A stretch of DNA of 64,000 nt. It comes from CADDYT01 sp035294125 (lineage in GTDB: Bacteria; Chloroflexota; Ktedonobacteria; Ktedonobacterales; Ktedonobacteraceae). Both the position numbers and the translations under genes were made by a program. How positions within the stretch are numbered: position 1 is the first letter of the stretch; every line of letters begins with the position of its first letter. Location of the stretch: NCBI GenBank assembly GCA_035294125.1, contig DATGLM010000019.1:123588-187587 (forward strand). The letters run 5' to 3'. Shown piece by piece: positions 32,659 through 41,248 of the stretch. Under the pieces are notes generated by a model. It was not told where the DNA came from and searched no databases. It saw nothing but the letters and a program-made list of their open reading frames with translations.

Positions 32659-33897
32659 TCACATAAAACATTGCCCGTCGCCGCGATAGGTCGACACCTC
32701 ATCTACAATGGCTCCATCCGAGACCAGCAACAGGCGAGGGAAACGTTCGCAGAGTTCACCGGCTTTGGCGTGGCGCATGAATACCGGGTCGCCCGGAGCG
32801 AGTTTCAGCGGCCCTTTGTACTGGATGGGCGTCTGCACCTCGCCCGCGCCTTCAAGCGGCATCAGGCGAGCGCCCTGCGGCAGATAGGGCTTCGGCAGCT
32901 TATCGGCACCAGCCGCGCCGGAAGCTGTGTAACCGCCGCCCAGGCAGGTGTAGATGGTGGGCATGGGCTGGCGCACAATCTCGATAGCATAGCCGACAGC
33001 GGGCAGATAGCGGAAATCCCTGTAATTATCGAAGAGAGTGGGAGCATAGAAGCCGGAACCCACCGTGATCTCCGTCACTACCGGCTCCGTGCGCGTCGTC
33101 GCCAGACTGCCTGTGCCACCGCCATTGACGAAGCGCAGCGTCACTCCATACGACTCGATGAGAGCGACCAGCGTGGCCCGCCTTTCCGCCACAGCGCGGG
33201 CTGAGCGGCGCTTAAGCTGCCGTACCAGCGCGTTTTTCGCCGCCTGACCGGGGTATGCATCGCCCACGCCAGCAATCTGCGCCTCGTAGCCCATCACGCC
33301 GTCCAGCCAGACATGTTCTGACTTCACAATACGCTCTATCACTGGCCGCGCCTGTTCCACCGTGCGCAGGGGCGAGCGCCAGACGCCGAAATGCAGCCCA
33401 GGAACGTCCAGCGACATATCCATATCCAGGCAGAGTGGCAGCCGCACCCCGTATTCGCTCGCCACCAGCTCAATCTGCTCCACGTGCGCCACGCTGTCCA
33501 CCATCAGCGTGATACGCGCTCCCGTCCGCGTTGCTCGCGCCACCTCCGTGATATCATCCCTGTGCCAGCACGGGTAGCCGATCAGCAGGTCATCGAAGCC
33601 TTGAGAGGCGAGATACACAGCCTCGCGTACCATATAGCACATAATGCCCTGAAAGCAGGCGTCGCTCGCCAGTACGCGCCGCAGCATTGCCACGCAGCGC
33701 AGCGACTTCGAGGCCAGCCGCACTCGCTTTCCCTGCGCCCGCTCCGCAATTTGTCGGGCATTCTCAGCGAGCAAGTCCAGATCAACAAAGGCAAATGGCA
33801 TGCGCCGCTCCCGGAACACTTCCCGGTAATACACATAATCCCGCACGCGCTCTATTACCGACCGCTTGCTATTCTGTACTTGCGCTGCCTCCTGCAT
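32659..33897 (-). CDS. Fold-type III PLP enzyme (alanine racemase-like amino acid deaminase/aldolase)
   Basis: 412 residues from the ATG at 33897, preceded by AAAGGAG. The N-terminal alanine-racemase TIM barrel begins MPFAFVDLDLLAENARQIAE, with the PLP lysine likely in VRLASKSLRC. LMVDSVAHVEQIELVASEYG and RFVNGGGTGSLATT follow. The C-terminal beta domain is of the D-serine dehydratase/D-threonine aldolase type (VSDGAIVDEVSTYRGDG). Substrate is unknown. It sits 21 bases upstream of the aldonolactone oxidase gene and 13 bases downstream of the MDR dehydrogenase, so the three form one transcript. Confidence 0.85.
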   Translation of the reverse strand: MQEAAQVQNSKRSVIERVRDYVYYREVFRERRMPFAFVDLDLLAENARQIAERAQGKRVRLASKSLRCVAMLRRVLASDACFQGIMCYMVREAVYLASQGFDDLLIGYPCWHRDDITEVARATRTGARITLMVDSVAHVEQIELVASEYGVRLPLCLDMDMSLDVPGLHFGVWRSPLRTVEQARPVIERIVKSEHVWLDGVMGYEAQIAGVGDAYPGQAAKNALVRQLKRRSARAVAERRATLVALIESYGVTLRFVNGGGTGSLATTRTEPVVTEITVGSGFYAPTLFDNYRDFRYLPAVGYAIEIVRQPMPTIYTCLGGGYTASGAAGADKLPKPYLPQGARLMPLEGAGEVQTPIQYKGPLKLAPGDPVFMRHAKAGELCERFPRLLLVSDGAIVDEVSTYRGDGQCFM

Positions 33898-33910
33898 AGG
33901 TATCGCTCCT

Positions 33911-34876
33911 TTAATCGTAATCGACCAGCACCTTAACGGGCTGGATGGTGCCCGACGCCAGTTGCGCAAAGGTTGCTCTCAATTCACGAGCCGCTATTTT
34001 GATCTCGAAAAGATCTTCGAGGCGCATAGAATGCTGCCGCAACTCTTGAAAATACCATTTGGCGTGCTCGTGATAGTTCCAGCCATCGCTTGTGCCGACA
34101 AGCTGCAACTCTTTCTCGTGAAAGGCTGCTGCGAGCACAAGCGGTTCTATGTTGCCGTCCGCCGTGATACAGATGCGCCCACCCTGCCGCATCTGGTTCT
34201 GAAGCAGCGTAAAGGCCGTGTTGCGGCTCGAACACTCGAAACCCACCGCGTAACGTTCGCTCGTCTCCGGCAGTTCTTGCGGACACAGGATATCGCTTGC
34301 TCCCAGTTTGAACGCCAGCGTGTGCCGTTCCACCCGTGGCTCAACAACATCAACGGTGGTAACGCCATAAGCCTTGAGGATGAAGAGGGTGAGCAGGCCC
34401 ATTGTTCCTGCACCCGTCACGAGAACCGCTTCTTCTGGCTGAGGCACGATCTTGCGCACACCCTTTGCAGCATCGCAGCTCAGAATTGCCAGAAGCGCCA
34501 GCGCGTCAGCGATATCATCCGGCACGACGATAGCCTTTTCCTCCGGTACAATCGCATGCGTTCGATGGCCGTAGAAGGCGACGATGCGATCTCCCGGACG
34601 CATCCGTTTCACGGCAGCGCCACATGCGAGCACCGTACCGACACTTTCGTAGCCGGTCATGCACGGGTACACTGCTGCCCTGTTGCCACGCGCTCTCCCC
34701 TGATAGCGCGGCAACTCACTACCAATGCTGATCGCTCCTGTTCGCGTTTGCACCAGCACCTCTTGCGCGCCCGGAGGAGGCAATTCGGCGCTGACCCATT
34801 CCAGGCGCTGCGGTTCCGTCAGCAGAAGGCTGCGTGCGGTTATATTCTTGTTGTGCGATGCTACAGCTTGCTCCAT
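33911..34876 (-). CDS. MDR-superfamily dehydrogenase lacking the usual zinc ligands
   Basis: 321 residues from the ATG at 34876, with GAGAGG four to five bases upstream. The catalytic domain has GAISIGSELPRYQGRARG and PCMTGYESVG, where classical zinc alcohol dehydrogenases have GHE; the Cys/His ligands are missing. The Rossmann part is AVLVTGAGTMGLLTLFILKAYG. It resembles the bacteriochlorophyllide C-3 dehydrogenase/threonine dehydrogenase-like branch of zinc-independent MDR proteins. The operon with a PLP enzyme and an aldonolactone oxidase suggests a short oxidative pathway for a hydroxylated amino acid or sugar-derived compound (inference). Confidence 0.78.
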   Translation of the reverse strand: MEQAVASHNKNITARSLLLTEPQRLEWVSAELPPPGAQEVLVQTRTGAISIGSELPRYQGRARGNRAAVYPCMTGYESVGTVLACGAAVKRMRPGDRIVAFYGHRTHAIVPEEKAIVVPDDIADALALLAILSCDAAKGVRKIVPQPEEAVLVTGAGTMGLLTLFILKAYGVTTVDVVEPRVERHTLAFKLGASDILCPQELPETSERYAVGFECSSRNTAFTLLQNQMRQGGRICITADGNIEPLVLAAAFHEKELQLVGTSDGWNYHEHAKWYFQELRQHSMRLEDLFEIKIAARELRATFAQLASGTIQPVKVLVDYD

Positions 34877-34898
34877 GTATCCTCTCGCCTTTTGACGA

Positions 34899-35531
34899 CT
34901 ACTGAAGCTCCCTCCCTTCGACCAGCGCGCTGGTGGCCGCAATCAGATGATCGAGATCTTTGCGGGCGCGTTCCGGGTCGCGGTCGCTGATGAACTGCAA
35001 GATCAGCCCATCCAGCCCGGCAATAATGAAGCGGGCAAGGGCGGCAAACGGCAGAGCCGCAGTCTGCTGCGCGGCGGCGAAAGCCTCCTGCAGCAGTGCT
35101 TCTACCACTGCTCTATAGCCTTCGTACTGCTGCTTCGCCAACCACGCCGCGTCAGGCGTGCGCAGCGCGTAGAGCGTTAATTCGTACTGCATAACCTGCA
35201 ACTCCGGCGCGGCCTCGACATGCTTCCAGAAAGCTTTCAAGCTCTCAGCAATCGCCGCACGTATATCTCCCTGTGTGGAAGCCGCCGCCTGCGCAATCTC
35301 TCGCGTCTGCCGCATCATCTCTTGCAGCACCGCGAACAGCAACTCATCCTTACTGCCAAAGTAGTAGCGCAACATGGCCTGATTCACGCCCGCCTCCAGC
35401 GCGATCTTGCGCGTCGTCGTCTCCGCGATGCCATCGCGCGCCAGCACGCGCACCGCCGCCGCCAGTATCTCTCCCCGTTTCTCCTCCCGTTTCTCTCCTC
35501 GTCTCTCCTCAACCGTTTCTGCTCGCTCCAC
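34899..35531 (-). CDS. TetR-family transcriptional regulator
   Basis: 210 residues. After a highly charged start (ERRGEKREEKRGEILAAAVR) comes the HTH: GIAETTTRKIALEAGVNQAM, LRYYFGSKDELL, exact TetR signature. The C-terminal ligand domain is helical and not assignable. A perfect 26-base palindrome lies 30 bases upstream of the ATG, the natural autoregulatory operator. The MDR gene starts 22 bases downstream, so the regulator heads the operon MDR-PLP-lactone oxidase and should repress it. The N-terminal GEKREEKRGE run comes from GGAGAAACGG-like repeats in the DNA. Confidence 0.92.
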   Translation of the reverse strand: MERAETVEERRGEKREEKRGEILAAAVRVLARDGIAETTTRKIALEAGVNQAMLRYYFGSKDELLFAVLQEMMRQTREIAQAAASTQGDIRAAIAESLKAFWKHVEAAPELQVMQYELTLYALRTPDAAWLAKQQYEGYRAVVEALLQEAFAAAQQTAALPFAALARFIIAGLDGLILQFISDRDPERARKDLDHLIAATSALVEGRELQ

Positions 35532-35560
35532 GCCCCATACCTCCTGTATCTTTCCCCGGA

Positions 35561-35586
35561 AAATTATTCATTCGAATGAATAATTT
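35561..35586. promoter_or_regulatory. 26-bp perfect palindrome, likely TetR operator
   Basis: AAATTATTCATTC (35561-35573) is followed without spacer by its exact complement GAATGAATAATTT (35574-35586). The site is 30 bases before the tetR-type start codon. Dyad symmetry of this length and AT content is typical of TetR operators. Confidence 0.8.
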
Positions 35587-35648
35587 ATAACATAAGCCCG
35601 TCCGCTAAGTCAAGGTCGCGGCTTCCCTTTACCAGTGTAACCCCATCG

Positions 35649-35763
35649 CCCTGCAGGCCGACCGCCACATTCCAGGCCACCCACAAGGAGCGGCCCTGCT
35701 ATAGAGGCCGCTCAGCAAGCCATACTCTATATAGCAAGGCCACCCTGTGGCCTGCCTGCAGGG
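35649..35763. repeat. Nested palindromic repeat downstream of GT9 gene
   Basis: CCCTGCAGGC (35649-35658) pairs with GCCTGCAGGG (35754-35763). Inside, GAGCGGCC (35689-35696) pairs with GGCCGCTC (35706-35713). The region separates two minus-strand genes and is GC-rich and non-coding; it may end transcription of GT9. Confidence 0.5.
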
Positions 35764-35803
35764 GCAATCAGTCTGGGATGGTGGCTGGGCGGGGCGTGCT
35801 GCA

Positions 35804-37048
35804 TTACAAATCCTGCAAAATCGCCTCCGCCACTGCTCGCGGATTGATATGGTCGAACAAATTTTTTTCCCCCGGATTATACCCTTCTTTGGAGAAGCCG
35901 GGTCGAAAGGCTTTTTGTTCGTCCCGGCCTTCTCCAAGTATCGTGCTGCGGCTCCTGTAGCCGTAAAAACTGGGATTGGTGCCGCCGAAGAGGGCGACGA
36001 TCTTTACTGTGTTGCGCGCTGAGCAGTTTATGCCTTTTCCCACTATCCTTTTCGTTGCCGCAGCCAGGTGCATTACTCCCGTGTCTCCCGTCACCAGTAC
36101 GTCTGCCTGATCGAGCAGGGCCGCCAGTTCAAGCAGCGGCAGAGGCGGTTTTGCCGGAAGCAAAAAGACACGACTGCCACCCCGGTCGCCACAGGCCAGG
36201 GCATGCCAGAGCTTGCTCGCGCAATGCCTGTCGGTATATGCAGGCAGAATAGCGATAATAAGATCGGGACAGTGTTTGAGCACCTCGGAGAGCGCCTCTG
36301 TCAGCAGACGTGTCGGTGGTCTGGTAACGGCAGAGGCGCTATCGGACGCAACCAGCAGAACCTTGCAATCTTCTCCGACCATTCCTGCTCGCTTCTTGAG
36401 CCTTGCTATGATCGCTCGCGCCCGCTGCATCTGCTCGCAGCCGACATAGAGCAGCGTCTCATCGTCAAGCGCATCCATTGGTGTGTCTTTTCCGAAGTAG
36501 CGGTCAACCATCTGCCTCGCTACCTTCCTCAGCGAGAGGTTAGCATACAGGCGGGGAAAGAAGATATCTCGCACCAGTTTCAGTACATGCGGGTACATGA
36601 TGCGGGCATGCAGCCGGAAGTAGAGACCGGGAGCGATGATGCCCGGGTGGATGGCCTCGTAGCGCCTCCCTCGCAGAAAAGCAACCAGCCGCTGCGCCGC
36701 CTCGTCCAGCACGATGCCTCGCAGCCACTGTGATACATGCTGTCCTGGGAAAAAGCGGTAATCGCTAACGATAACGCGGTTGATGCGCGGGTCGTACATG
36801 AAAATCTGCGCCTGGACGCGATTGCAGAGTATATCGATTGTGCCCCAGGCCTCCTGCTCGTTCCTGATAATCTGGTCAATGGCGCTCAGCCCGACGGCCA
36901 CAGCGTCGCCTATACCCTTGTCGGGAGCGAGCAAGAAACGCGGTCTGTCCTCTCTATGCGCATAGGCGGGAAAGTCGGGGATGAAGAAGGTTGGAGCCTC
37001 AGTGCAGGCTCTTTCAACAGTGTTTACTTGCGATACAGCTTTCATCAT
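35804..37048 (-). CDS. Glycosyltransferase family 9-like protein
   Basis: 414 residues from one of two adjacent ATGs near 37048; no strong ribosome site was found and the frame stays open to 37102. The C-terminal half is the heptosyltransferase-type nucleotide-sugar domain: LLVASDSASAVTRPP, then LLDQADVLVTGDTGVMHLAA (the hallmark GDTGxxHLA), and VALFGGTNPSFYGYRS. N-terminal LLAPDKGIGDAVAVGLSAID is the first strand-turn of the GT-B fold. Chloroflexota generally lack LPS, so it more likely builds a surface glycan or glycolipid. No other glycan genes are adjacent. Confidence 0.75.
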   Translation of the reverse strand: MMKAVSQVNTVERACTEAPTFFIPDFPAYAHREDRPRFLLAPDKGIGDAVAVGLSAIDQIIRNEQEAWGTIDILCNRVQAQIFMYDPRINRVIVSDYRFFPGQHVSQWLRGIVLDEAAQRLVAFLRGRRYEAIHPGIIAPGLYFRLHARIMYPHVLKLVRDIFFPRLYANLSLRKVARQMVDRYFGKDTPMDALDDETLLYVGCEQMQRARAIIARLKKRAGMVGEDCKVLLVASDSASAVTRPPTRLLTEALSEVLKHCPDLIIAILPAYTDRHCASKLWHALACGDRGGSRVFLLPAKPPLPLLELAALLDQADVLVTGDTGVMHLAAATKRIVGKGINCSARNTVKIVALFGGTNPSFYGYRSRSTILGEGRDEQKAFRPGFSKEGYNPGEKNLFDHINPRAVAEAILQDL

Positions 37049-37273
37049 CAAACATCTTCTCGTCAATCTCTCTGAAGTGTCGCCCGCCCGTTCAGCAGGC
37101 AAGAAATTCTACCCCTACTACACGCCAGAAATGGATATAGCGGTGACATCTTCATCAGAGAGCAGGACAATAACCCTGGGGTAACATCATACGTAGATAT
37201 TGATGCACAGTGATCTCAGAACGAACGGGAGATCACGGAAACACCATTTGCAGAAGGAAGATAGAAGACATCC

Positions 37274-37780
37274 ATGGGAAGTACACCAAACGAACAAAGA
37301 CGACCAGCAAGCAACAAAGTGGTGGTAGGCGACCAGGCCCCTGATTTCACGCTGCCAGATCAGAAAGGCCAGCCCGTCAGCCTCTCAAGCTTTGCCGACA
37401 AAAAGGACGTTGTGCTCTATTTTTACCCGAAAGACTTTACTCCCGGCTGCACCGCCGAAGCCTGCTCATTCCGCGACAGCTACGAGGTATTCAAAGAGGT
37501 GGGTGCGGAAGTCATCGGCATCAGTTCTGATTCCGAGCAATCGCACCAGGACTTCGCCTCCCGGCACCGTCTTCCCTTTATCTTGCTCAGCGACAGGGAT
37601 GGCAGCGTGCGCAAGCGCTACGGCGTCTCTTCCCTACTGGGCCTCCTGCCCGGTCGCGTCACCTTTGTCATCGATAAGCGCGGCATCGTCCGCCACATCT
37701 TCACCGCCCAGTTCGCTGCCGAACAACACGTCCAGGAGGCAATGAAGGTATTGCAAAGACTGCACAGGGAAGGCGAATAA
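37274..37780 (+). CDS. bcp: Thioredoxin-dependent peroxiredoxin (Bcp/PrxQ)
   Basis: 168 residues; AGAAGGAAG is upstream of the ATG. GDQAPDFTLPDQKG opens the thioredoxin fold, and YFYPKDFTPGCTAEACSFRD carries the peroxidatic Cys59 and resolving Cys64, the five-residue spacing of PrxQ. Detoxifies H2O2 and organic hydroperoxides with thioredoxin. Monocistronic by spacing. Confidence 0.95.
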   Translation: MGSTPNEQRRPASNKVVVGDQAPDFTLPDQKGQPVSLSSFADKKDVVLYFYPKDFTPGCTAEACSFRDSYEVFKEVGAEVIGISSDSEQSHQDFASRHRLPFILLSDRDGSVRKRYGVSSLLGLLPGRVTFVIDKRGIVRHIFTAQFAAEQHVQEAMKVLQRLHREGE

Positions 37781-37924
37781 CAGGGAGAGATTTTCGACAA
37801 ATCCCTCACATTATCATTGTCGTCCGTTCCCCCTACCCAATCGTATCAACTGAAGGCTACAATACAAAGTAACCAATCCTCAGAATAAGACAGCTACGAA
37901 GGAAGAACAGGAGGAACGAAAAAG

Positions 37925-38794
37925 ATGGCGATTGCAAAGCACCTATTTGGGCGTAGCGGTCACATGAGCACGCGCACGCTCTTCGGAGCAGCATCCCTGA
38001 GTCACGTGACGCAGGAGGAGGCGGATAAGACGCTTGAGGTGCTGCTCCAGTATGGAGTTAACCACATCGACGTGGCGGCCAGCTATGGCGACGCCGAACT
38101 GCGCATCGCTCCCTGGCTGAAGCAGTACCGCTCGCAATTCTTTGTTGCCACCAAGACCGATGGGCGCACGGCTCAGGCCGCGAAAGAGGATCTGCACCGC
38201 TCCCTCGAACGCATGGGCATCGACTATGTGGACCTGTGGCAGTTGCACAATCTCGTCGACCCTATCGAGTGGGATGTCGCTTTGAGTCCCGGCGGCGCGA
38301 TTGAGGCCGCCATTGATGCCAAAAAGCAGGGGTTGGTGCGCGCCGTCGGCGTTACCGGGCATGGATTGGAGATTGCGGCCACACACCGGCGCAGCCTCGA
38401 ACGCTACGACTTCGACTCGGTGCTGCTGCCCTACAACTTCCTGACCATGCAGAATCCGTACTACGCGGAAAACTTCAACGCGCTGCTCGCCACCTGCCAG
38501 CAACGCAATGTTGCCGTGCAGACCATCAAGTCCATCGCCTACCGGCCCTGGTGGGGACGCCCGCACACGCACGAAACATGGTATCAGCCGCTAGACAACC
38601 AGCAGGATATCGACCTCGCCGTTCACCGGGTGCTCAGCCGCCCCGACATCTTCCTCAACACCGTCGGCGACACTCACCTGCTGCCCATGGTGCTCGACGC
38701 CGCCAGTCGCTTCGTACCCGGTCAGACCGAACCAACGGACGCGCAGATGCAGGAACTCGTCAACCGGCTGGGGATGATGCCTCTGTTCGTATAG
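37925..38794 (+). CDS. Aldo/keto reductase family protein
   Basis: 289 residues; AGGAGGAACGAAAAAG precedes the ATG. The barrel shows GVNHIDVAASYGDAELRIAP (Asp and Tyr of the catalytic tetrad), FVATKTDGR (Lys), and YVDLWQLHNLVD (His). RAVGVTGHGLEIA follows. The C-terminal NADPH-binding part is less conserved, with LNTVGDTHLLPMVLDAASRF in place of the usual IPG segment. Substrate unknown. It is followed by the poly-G hairpin, probably its transcription end. Confidence 0.88.
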   Translation: MAIAKHLFGRSGHMSTRTLFGAASLSHVTQEEADKTLEVLLQYGVNHIDVAASYGDAELRIAPWLKQYRSQFFVATKTDGRTAQAAKEDLHRSLERMGIDYVDLWQLHNLVDPIEWDVALSPGGAIEAAIDAKKQGLVRAVGVTGHGLEIAATHRRSLERYDFDSVLLPYNFLTMQNPYYAENFNALLATCQQRNVAVQTIKSIAYRPWWGRPHTHETWYQPLDNQQDIDLAVHRVLSRPDIFLNTVGDTHLLPMVLDAASRFVPGQTEPTDAQMQELVNRLGMMPLFV

Positions 38795-38817
38795 ATGATA
38801 GTAGGAAGTGCGTTCCC

Positions 38818-38878
38818 GAGCAAAAATCTGTGGGGGGGGGGCGATGCACAGGACATCGCCCCCTACAGATTTTTGCTC
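38818..38878. repeat. Long hairpin with a ten-G tract (dispersed repeat family 2)
   Basis: GAGCAAAAATCTGT (38818-38831) pairs with ACAGATTTTTGCTC (38865-38878). An inner arm is a run of ten G followed by CGATG (38832-38846), and CATCGCCCCC answers it. The right half contains CGCCCCCTACA, related to repeats at 39515-39540 and 51532-51575. It probably also ends transcription of the aldo/keto reductase gene. Confidence 0.65.
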
Positions 38879-38922
38879 AGTTTGAGGGAAAAGGGGAAAT
38901 ATGATAAAGGATGGTGGACAAC

Positions 38923-39381
38923 ATGCCAGGTGAAACAGCACCAACTCGCAGGCAGATAGTTGCCTCGCTCAAAGCGCAGGTCTACGCCCTGGTACGGGCC
39001 TGTCCTGCCGGGAAAGTGACCACCTATGGCTGGCTCGGCAAGGCGCTTGGCTACCCACGCGGGGCGCGTATGATCGGCTGGATCATGAACGAATCGCCAG
39101 AGGGAGTGCCAGCGCAGCGCGTCATCAACAGCAAGGGGGAGTTGAGCGGAAGCTGGGCCTTCGGGCAGCGCGGGCGTATGCGCAAGCTGCTGGAAGCCGA
39201 GGGCATCGTCTTCTCCGAGGAGGAGCGCGTCGACCTCAAACGCTACGGCTGGGACCCAATCCGCGACCTCAGCGCAGAGGAACTCCAGCACATTCTCAGC
39301 AGCGCCGCCACCCTCGTCGACCCCACCCCGCGCCTGCTCAACCTCATGCTTAACGACCCGGCATCGCCCTTTAGAGAGTAG
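38923..39381 (+). CDS. Alkyltransferase-like protein (MGMT family without active Cys)
   Basis: 152 residues from the ATG at 38923, with GGTGG five bases before; an ATG at 38911 is possible. The MGMT DNA-binding domain is clear: VYALVRACPAGKVTTYGWLG, GARMIGWIMNESPEGVPAQR. The catalytic PCHR of O6-alkylguanine transferases is PAQR here (residues 63-66), so there is no acceptor Cys. Known: alkyltransferase-like proteins (ATL) bind O6-alkylguanine and hand lesions to nucleotide excision repair. At 152 residues it is longer than E. coli YbaZ because of a C-terminal helical extension of unknown role. Confidence 0.88.
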   Translation: MPGETAPTRRQIVASLKAQVYALVRACPAGKVTTYGWLGKALGYPRGARMIGWIMNESPEGVPAQRVINSKGELSGSWAFGQRGRMRKLLEAEGIVFSEEERVDLKRYGWDPIRDLSAEELQHILSSAATLVDPTPRLLNLMLNDPASPFRE

Positions 39382-39474
39382 CTCCCAGGCCCTGCTATAC
39401 GCGATCCGTTCACTCGTCTGGCGAACGAGCGGGCGGTAATGGCGGGGAGCGTATATAGTAGGGTCACCCTTTGC

Positions 39475-39535
39475 GGGCAGACAGTCCGGTGGACTGTCTG
39501 CCCAGGCTTGCGGCGGGCGACCCTGAAGGTCGCCC
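39475..39535. repeat. Double palindrome abutting the P450 stop (dispersed repeat family 2)
   Basis: GGGCAGACAGTCC (39475-39487) pairs with GGACTGTCTGCCC (39491-39503), loop GGT. Then GGGCGACC (39515-39522) pairs with GGTCGCCC (39528-39535), and CCTACA follows. It lies between the convergent atl and P450 genes, and the P450 stop codon is in its edge. Confidence 0.7.
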
Positions 39536-41032
39536 CTACACCCCAAACAACCCCAGCAGAGCAGTCAGGCAGCCCCTGCGCTCCTGCACTGTGCTGTTGG
39601 GCGCGGGGACAAGCTGCCGCCAGGCATTGGAAGAGCCGTTGCTACCGGAGACGGTCGGTATTAGAATGGTGCGCAGGTTGTGCTTCGGGCGCAGGGTGAT
39701 GACCGGCAGCAGGCCGGGAGTGTAGCCGGAAACGGGCTGCGGGGTGTAGCGTTGGAGGATGGTGGCAAGAATCAGTTTGGCCTCCAACTGGGCGAAAGGC
39801 ATGCCGATGCAGGTACGCGGACCACCTCCGAAGGGGAAATAGGCACCGGGCGGCACCTGTTGCCCGTTGACCGGGTCCCAGCGCTCTGGACGGAAAATCT
39901 CCGCGTCTCCCCAGATTTCCGGCAGGCGATGGAGCACCCATTGGCTGACAATCAACATCGTCCCCTTCGGCAGATTCACGCCACCAAGCTCAACATCCCC
40001 GGCAGTGAAACGCACCTGCATCCAGGCAGGCGGATAGAGCCGCATAGACTCGCTCAACACCCAGTCCAGGTAGGGCAGTTTCGCGATATCCTCAACGGTC
40101 GGCGCGCGGCCAGCCAGGACGGTGCGCAGTTCTTCCAGCAGCTTTTCGCGCACCTCTGGATATTGCGCCAGCAGGTAGAACGTCCAGACCAGCGCAACCG
40201 CCGTTGTCTCGTGTCCGGCGGCGAGAAAGGTAATGACATGGTCATGAATCTGCTTCTCCGTCAGCTTCGTTTCCGGCTCCTCCCCGCTCGTCGCCTCCAT
40301 CAGCATCGCCAACACATCATCATAACCGCTGGGGTTATCACGGCGCTGGGCGATCAGCGTGTAGACCAGCGTGTTCAACTGGCGCATGGCCGCCATACGT
40401 CTGCCGTAGCCGGTAATCGGGTTATCGATGCGAATATTGAGCAGGTCTTCTACCACGCTGGACTGGCTGGCAATAAAGCCATTGAATGCCCCACTCAGAG
40501 GACGTAACTGATTCGACAGATCGATGCTGAAGAGGCATTTGCTCACAATGCGCAACGTCACCTCCTGCATCGCCTGCGACATATCCACCGTCTCGCCAGC
40601 CTGCCAGCCATCCAGCAGTTCCTGTGTATATTCCCGCATGATCGTGGCATAGCCCTCAACCCGCTTCTTGTGAAACGCCGACTGCACGGCCCGCCGCTGC
40701 TGCCTGTGCTTCTCCCCGTTGATGGTGAGCAAGCCCTCGTTCGCCGCGCTGCTGTCATCATTCGGGCCACCCGCGAAACTGCTGTTCACAAAGCTGCGCG
40801 GATGCTCCACCAGCACATAACGCACGTACTCAGGGCGGAAGAGCAGCACCACCGGCTGCTTCCCAAAATGGATCGTCGCCATATCGCCATATGTGCGCTG
40901 CAACTGCTGCAAATAGCCCGGCGGGTCCCGGCGTAGCTCAAGCAAGTTGCCCAGATACGGCAGCTTCCTCGGCCCCGGCGGCAGCTCCGCCTTCTCCGCT
41001 CGCGTCTGTTGATCGTTCATCGTCGTCGCCAT
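39536..41032 (-). CDS. Cytochrome P450 (CYP4/CYP102-like class)
   Basis: 498 residues. ELPPGPRKLPYLGNL is the Pro-rich start. The I helix has AAGHETTA (271-278), the K helix ESMR (328-331), then FRPERWDP and the heme loop FPFGGGPRTCIG with Cys408. There is no N-terminal anchor, so it is soluble. Sequence style is that of fatty-acid or terpenoid hydroxylases; a redox partner is not adjacent and the substrate is unknown. The last few codons and stop lie against a palindromic repeat, hinting that the C-terminal tail was reset by repeat insertion. Confidence 0.93.
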   Translation of the reverse strand: MATTMNDQQTRAEKAELPPGPRKLPYLGNLLELRRDPPGYLQQLQRTYGDMATIHFGKQPVVLLFRPEYVRYVLVEHPRSFVNSSFAGGPNDDSSAANEGLLTINGEKHRQQRRAVQSAFHKKRVEGYATIMREYTQELLDGWQAGETVDMSQAMQEVTLRIVSKCLFSIDLSNQLRPLSGAFNGFIASQSSVVEDLLNIRIDNPITGYGRRMAAMRQLNTLVYTLIAQRRDNPSGYDDVLAMLMEATSGEEPETKLTEKQIHDHVITFLAAGHETTAVALVWTFYLLAQYPEVREKLLEELRTVLAGRAPTVEDIAKLPYLDWVLSESMRLYPPAWMQVRFTAGDVELGGVNLPKGTMLIVSQWVLHRLPEIWGDAEIFRPERWDPVNGQQVPPGAYFPFGGGPRTCIGMPFAQLEAKLILATILQRYTPQPVSGYTPGLLPVITLRPKHNLRTILIPTVSGSNGSSNAWRQLVPAPNSTVQERRGCLTALLGLFGV

Positions 41033-41248
41033 CTATACTCTCGTCCCTTTTCTTTCCAGTTCCAGATAGGACAGACACACCATACTCATATATATGTCAT
41101 AGTGTATCATATCGCAGGCATGGTTAAGGAAGCAATGACGCATCCCGGCAAAGCAAGCTGCACTCTCCAGCGTGGGAAAGCCCCAGAGGCGTTAACTTCA
41201 GGGGGATGCTCCTGCCAGGCCGACTGCAAGGGCCGACCCGGCAGGACA

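Noticed and set aside
31378..33204. 608-codon plus-strand open frame
   Set aside because: It lies entirely opposite the aldonolactone oxidase and PLP-enzyme genes, is His/Arg/Gln-rich and shows no domain; it is an antisense shadow caused by high GC.
33866..34990. 374-codon plus-strand open frame
   Set aside because: Antisense to the MDR dehydrogenase gene, which has clear motifs; the frame has none.
35561..35586. Transcription terminator reading of the 26-bp palindrome
   Set aside because: It lies immediately upstream of a TetR gene, is AT-rich and lacks a loop or T tract, so an operator is the better explanation.
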